NCBI GenBank assembly: GCA_900769095.1
Contig: CAAGFH010000026.1
Location: 1 to 8,653 of the forward strand
Origin: Methanobacteriaceae archaeon
Lineage (GTDB): Archaea; Methanobacteriota; Methanobacteria; Methanobacteriales; Methanobacteriaceae
DNA: 8,653 nt
Reading direction: 5' to 3'
A program made the position numbers and the translations under genes. Below the pieces are notes generated by a model. It had not been told where the DNA came from and did no database searches. It saw only the letters and a program-made list of their open reading frames with translations. Every line of letters begins with the position of its first letter. Position 1 is the first letter of the stretch. This document shows, in pieces, positions 5,793-8,653 of this stretch.

Positions 5793-6464
5793 GTGAATAG
5801 AAAAACAAAAATAATAATTATTTTAATTATTCTTCTTGGATTAATACTTATTTTTGGAAATTCCAAGGATATTTCTTATGAAACTTTAGCAGATACTGAT
5901 ATTGGCAGTGTGGAAGTTGGTATTTGTGGAAATGAAAATGCAACAAAGTGTATTGCCTTAATTACTGGAATGCATCCAAGAGAACCATTATCTATTGGTC
6001 CTGAAATCGAAGCAGCTAAACAATTTGGCGGTGATGATGTTAAAATTATCCACTACAAGGTTACTGTAACTAGGGATGCACAGGATTATAATCTTGGAAG
6101 AGCAAATGGTGAGAGTCTTGTTCATGACTATGTAAATCCACATGTAACTTCAAGTGATGCCGATGCAGTTGTTATTAGCCATTCTCATATTCCAGAATAT
6201 GGTGAAGGATTTTACGTTGCAACTCCACAGATGGATGATGCTTCTGTTAGAATAGCTAAAAATATTAACCAGTCTGGTGATTTTAATTACTATCCTGTTA
6301 CTGGTAATGAAACATACAAATCTTCATCTGCTGTTTTAGTATCAAAGCCTATTGCACAGGCAGGTTATCCAACACTTGTATATGAAGTTCCAGAAAATGT
6401 TTTTGAGTTTATAATAACATTTAAAACAAAAGATTTATTCAACATAATTGCCAAAAGCATTTAG
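5793..6464 (+). CDS. Membrane-anchored protein with M14 carboxypeptidase-like motifs
   Basis: A 223-residue protein with a basic start and one strong hydrophobic segment (about 6-22), probably an anchor facing outward. The rest has features of the zinc-dependent M14 carboxypeptidase/AstE fold: TGMHPREP (59-66), in which His61 and Glu64 form HxxE; NLGRANG (100-106) with Arg103; VVISHSHIPE (126-135) with His130 or His132 as a possible third zinc ligand; and VYEVPEN (196-202) with Glu198 as a possible catalytic glutamate. The order and spacing fit a compact M14-like domain, but the assignment rests on motifs seen by eye. It could belong to an archaeal uncharacterised family of this fold. Substrates might be peptides or amides of the cell wall. 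The start is GTG at 5793, eight bases after AGGATG (5779-5784); no in-frame ATG lies nearby. Confidence 0.6.
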   Translation: MNRKTKIIIILIILLGLILIFGNSKDISYETLADTDIGSVEVGICGNENATKCIALITGMHPREPLSIGPEIEAAKQFGGDDVKIIHYKVTVTRDAQDYNLGRANGESLVHDYVNPHVTSSDADAVVISHSHIPEYGEGFYVATPQMDDASVRIAKNINQSGDFNYYPVTGNETYKSSSAVLVSKPIAQAGYPTLVYEVPENVFEFIITFKTKDLFNIIAKSI

Positions 6465-6472
6465 ATAATAGC

Positions 6473-6478
6473 ATATAT
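6473..6478 (+). promoter_or_regulatory. Candidate TATA box for the flavoprotein-acetyltransferase operon
   Basis: ATATAT in GCATATATGA would place transcription start near 6501, just before the binding site GAGGT (6504-6508). A second AT-rich box, TTTATAATAA (6481-6490), would start transcription past that site and is less likely. The 52-base gap after the previous stop is enough for a separate promoter. Confidence 0.35.
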
Positions 6479-6516
6479 GATTTATAATAAATAATCAAAT
6501 ATCGAGGTTATTTTTT

Positions 6517-7971
6517 ATGGATTATGATATTATTTATATTGGGAGCGGTAATGCTGCATGGCAAGGTGGCCGTTTTTTAAGAAAAGCAGGTCTTAAAATA
6601 TTGATTGTTGAGGAAAGTTTATTTGGAGGAGCATGTGCAAACAGAGGATGTAACTCAAAAGCACTACTTGATGCACCTTACGAAATCAAGGCACTTGCTG
6701 ATAACTTTAAAGATGTTGGAATTTCCGGCAATATTGAAGTAAACTGGCCAGATTTAATGAAATTAAAACAACAACGCATCGCAGGAATGTCCAAATTCCT
6801 AAATGGTAAATTTAAAGAATATGATTTGGATGTAGCAAATGGAAAAGGTGTAATTGTTGATGAACACACTGTCCAGGTAAATGATAAACAATATACAACT
6901 GAAAAAATTGTTATCTGTACAGGTTTAAAACCGGTTATTCCAGATATTCCTGGAAAAGAATATTTACATGACAGTACTGATTATTTAGATATTGCTGAGC
7001 TTCCAAAACATGCAGTTATCATAGGTGCAGGATTTGTTGGTATGGAATTTGCTTCAATCCTTGCAGAAGCAGGTCATGAGGCTGATGTTATTATTAGAGG
7101 AGATATGGCTTTAAAATATTTCCACCAGCCATATGTTCAAAGGGTTATTGAAATTTTAGAAAAGAAAAACATTCGCTTCCACTTTAATGAAACTGTAACA
7201 GAAGTAATTAAAGACGATAGTGTTGTTATTAATAATCCAACAGCTAAAGTTTCAAATGTTGAAAACTCAATGAACAGTGATGAATTTTTAAGAGATCCAC
7301 AATCTAAAATTGACAATAAAGCATATGAAAATGGATTTAAAGTTATTTTGAAAAGTGGAAAAAGCATCACTGGAGATTATGTAGTTGCAGCTATGGGAAG
7401 AGAAGCTAACGTAGAAGATATTGGTCTTGAAAATGTTGGCTTAACATACACTAAAAACGGAATTAAAGTAAATGGACATTTACAAACAGAAGTTCCTAAT
7501 ATCTATGCCTCAGGAGATGTTGCTGATACTGGAATTGCAAAATTAGTAACTGTTGCAATACATCACTCAAAATACCTCGCAAAAGAGTTACTTGGAGAGG
7601 CTGATGAAATCAAATATCCTGTTGTTCCTGCGGTAGCATACACTATACCAAGAATTGCAACTGTCGGTGTTCCTGCTTATGTTGGATATGAAAGTGATGA
7701 TTATGATGTTCACACAATCAAATACGGTAAATCATATTCTCTTGAACTTAAAAACGATCCTACTGCTGAGGCAAAAGTAATTGTTGATAAGGATTTAAAC
7801 ATTGTTGGTGCTGAAATATATGCTGCAGATGCGGAAAATGTGGCTAATATGTTTGCATTTATCATAAATAAGAAAATAACCTTGGAAGAACTTGATGATA
7901 TGATTTATGCATTCCCTTCAAGCAGTTCAGTATGCTTATATAAACTCCATAATATTCACTATAAATTCTAG
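6517..7971 (+). CDS. FAD-dependent pyridine nucleotide-disulfide oxidoreductase, class I-like
   Basis: A 484-residue homologue of dihydrolipoamide dehydrogenase, mercuric reductase and glutathione reductase. Visible in order are the FAD-binding GSGNAA (9-14), the redox disulfide CANRGC (Cys40, Cys45), the ICTG motif (133-136), the NAD(P)-binding GAGFVG (170-175), the second FAD motif ASGDVAD (331-337) and a C-terminal dimerisation domain (about 365-484). Two things are unusual: the C-terminal HPT..E base pair of lipoamide and glutathione reductases is replaced by AFPSSSSVC (465-473), and about 30 extra residues (about 240-270) interrupt the NAD domain. It may therefore not reduce a standard disulfide; the substrate is unknown. 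The start has GAGGT eight bases upstream. Its stop codon TAG lies inside the acetyltransferase's binding site, so the two genes are translationally close. Confidence 0.85.
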   Translation: MDYDIIYIGSGNAAWQGGRFLRKAGLKILIVEESLFGGACANRGCNSKALLDAPYEIKALADNFKDVGISGNIEVNWPDLMKLKQQRIAGMSKFLNGKFKEYDLDVANGKGVIVDEHTVQVNDKQYTTEKIVICTGLKPVIPDIPGKEYLHDSTDYLDIAELPKHAVIIGAGFVGMEFASILAEAGHEADVIIRGDMALKYFHQPYVQRVIEILEKKNIRFHFNETVTEVIKDDSVVINNPTAKVSNVENSMNSDEFLRDPQSKIDNKAYENGFKVILKSGKSITGDYVVAAMGREANVEDIGLENVGLTYTKNGIKVNGHLQTEVPNIYASGDVADTGIAKLVTVAIHHSKYLAKELLGEADEIKYPVVPAVAYTIPRIATVGVPAYVGYESDDYDVHTIKYGKSYSLELKNDPTAEAKVIVDKDLNIVGAEIYAADAENVANMFAFIINKKITLEELDDMIYAFPSSSSVCLYKLHNIHYKF

Positions 7972-7979
7972 GTGTTAAC

Positions 7980-8453
7980 ATGGCTGAGTATAGATTTGCT
8001 ACAAAACAGGATTGTTCTTTGATTTTAGATTTCATAAAACAATTGGCAGAATATGAGGAAATGCTTGATGAGGTTGTTGCAACAGAAGAGCTATTAAACG
8101 AATGGCTTTTTGATAAAAAGGTTGCAGAAGTCATATTTGTTCTTGAAGATGATGTTGAAGTTGGATTTGCACTATTCTTCCATAACTTCTCAACATTTTT
8201 AGGTCGTGGTGGAATTTATCTTGAAGACTTATTTGTAAAACCGCAGTACCGTGGAAAAGGATATGGTAAAGGTTTAATTAAAAAACTTGCACAGATTGCT
8301 GTTGAGAGAGGCTGTGGAAGATTAGAATGGTGGTGTCTTGACTGGAACAAACCAAGTATTGACTTTTATCTGTCTTTAGGTGCTGAGCCAATGGATGATT
8401 GGACAGTATATAGAATAAGCGGTGATGTTTTACAAAATTTGGGAAAAGACTAA
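7980..8453 (+). CDS. GNAT acetyltransferase, SSAT2/thialysine acetyltransferase-like
   Basis: A complete 157-residue GNAT enzyme that transfers acetyl from acetyl-CoA to an amine. YLEDLFV (80-86) followed by QYRGKGYGKGL (89-99) is the CoA-binding motif A, then ERGCGRLEWWCLDWNKPSIDF (109-129) and SLGAEPMDDWTVYRI (132-146). These stretches resemble animal SSAT2 and its bacterial homologues, which acetylate thialysine, lysine-like amines or polyamines. Glu82 and Tyr130 occupy the expected catalytic positions. The true substrate here is unproven. AGGTG (7970-7974) overlaps the stop codon of the flavoprotein gene and lies five bases before the ATG, so the two form an operon. Confidence 0.9.
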   Translation: MAEYRFATKQDCSLILDFIKQLAEYEEMLDEVVATEELLNEWLFDKKVAEVIFVLEDDVEVGFALFFHNFSTFLGRGGIYLEDLFVKPQYRGKGYGKGLIKKLAQIAVERGCGRLEWWCLDWNKPSIDFYLSLGAEPMDDWTVYRISGDVLQNLGKD

Positions 8454-8483
8454 TTTGATTTTTCCCACAAATCTTATTTTTTT
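8440..8483 (+). terminator. Hairpin terminator ending the last operon
   Basis: TGGGAAAA (8440-8447) and TTTTCCCA (8460-8467) make an 8-bp stem whose 12-base loop contains the acetyltransferase stop codon (8451-8453). A run of seven T follows at 8477-8483. It resembles an intrinsic terminator, with the stem partly inside the coding sequence. Confidence 0.6.
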
Positions 8484-8531
8484 AACTATTAAATCTACCC
8501 ATAAGTAGCTTTTATTACCTAATTTTATTAT

Positions 8532-8576
8532 TTAACTTCAAATTATTAAAAGTTTAATTATTTTAATTGAAGTTAA
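8532..8576. repeat. 10-bp inverted repeat with 25-base spacer
   Basis: TTAACTTCAA (8532-8541) and TTGAAGTTAA (8567-8576) are perfect 10-base arms ending one base before the ATG at 8578. It could be an operator or leader structure for a truncated gene to the right. The rest of 8484-8577 is AT-rich, and I see no other feature in it. Confidence 0.35.
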
Positions 8577-8577
8577 T

Positions 8578-8634
8578 ATGCTAAGTATTGATTTAATTAA
8601 GCATTATTTTAAAATAAATGATACAAATCAATAT
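8578..8634 (+). CDS. Possible start of a truncated gene
   Basis: An ATG at 8578 opens a frame of 19 codons (beginning MLSIDLIKHYFKIND) that stays open to the adapter sequence at 8635, where the real DNA ends. There is no convincing ribosome binding site, though a TTTAATTATTTT stretch about 20 bases upstream could serve a leaderless start. Nineteen stop-free codons at this AT content could occur by chance. No homology can be judged from so few residues. Confidence 0.25.
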
Positions 8635-8653
8635 AGATCGGAAGAGCGTCGTG
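8635..8653. other. Illumina TruSeq adapter sequence at the contig end
   Basis: AGATCGGAAGAGCGTCGTG matches the start of the standard Illumina TruSeq adapter as read on the P5 side (read-through from read 2). It is GC-rich compared with the flanking sequence and ends exactly at the window edge. It is a sequencing artefact that was not trimmed before assembly and should not be annotated as biological. Confidence 0.95.

Noticed and set aside
7862..8134. 90-residue minus-strand open frame spanning the flavoprotein-acetyltransferase junction
   Set aside because: It overlaps two well-supported genes on the other strand, is serine-rich as expected of an antisense shadow, and shows no start signals.
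40..8453. Novel defence island or mobile element
   Set aside because: I saw no transposase, integrase, nuclease-helicase set, toxin-antitoxin pair, terminal repeats or CRISPR-like array. The genes are stand-alone housekeeping, stress and surface functions with uniform composition.

Overview
The window is strongly AT-rich and gene-dense, with ten complete protein genes, one possible truncated gene and no RNA genes. It most resembles a mesophilic methanogen of the Methanobacteriales, probably Methanobrevibacter or a close relative. This is inferred from AGGTG(A)-type ribosome binding sites, TATA-like boxes about 26 bases before likely starts, oligo-T terminators without GC-rich stems, two genes that look leaderless, and protein types typical of gut methanogens. 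No 16S or methanogenesis gene is present to prove it.

Layout. 1-2964 (+): D-aminoacyl-tRNA deacylase (dtd, bacterial DTD1 type); a TelA-family protein with its own promoter and a hairpin terminator; a membrane-anchored alpha/beta hydrolase; and a small FMN-binding split-barrel protein. 2979-4723 (+): a multi-membrane-pass acyltransferase, then a family 1 uracil-DNA glycosylase (ung) 11 bases later. 4724-5290 (-): a YkgJ-type cysteine-cluster protein whose stop abuts that of ung inside a 25-base perfect palindrome. 5291-5428: a very AT-rich divergent intergenic region. 5429-6464 (+): an unrecognised 99-residue protein, then a membrane-anchored protein with M14-carboxypeptidase-like HxxE, His and Glu motifs. 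6517-8453 (+): a two-gene operon of a flavin disulfide-reductase homologue and an acetyltransferase resembling SSAT2/thialysine acetyltransferase, closed by a hairpin terminator.

There is no single pathway. Several products fit upkeep and stress protection: removal of D-amino acids from tRNA (Dtd), uracil removal from DNA (Ung), toxic anion tolerance (TelA) and redox chemistry (FMN protein, disulfide-reductase homologue). Three others are membrane proteins probably acting at or outside the cell surface (hydrolase, acyltransferase, M14-like protein). I found no mobile element, CRISPR array or clear defence system.

The last 19 bases (8635-8653) match an Illumina TruSeq adapter, so the window ends at an untrimmed contig end and those bases are not biological.
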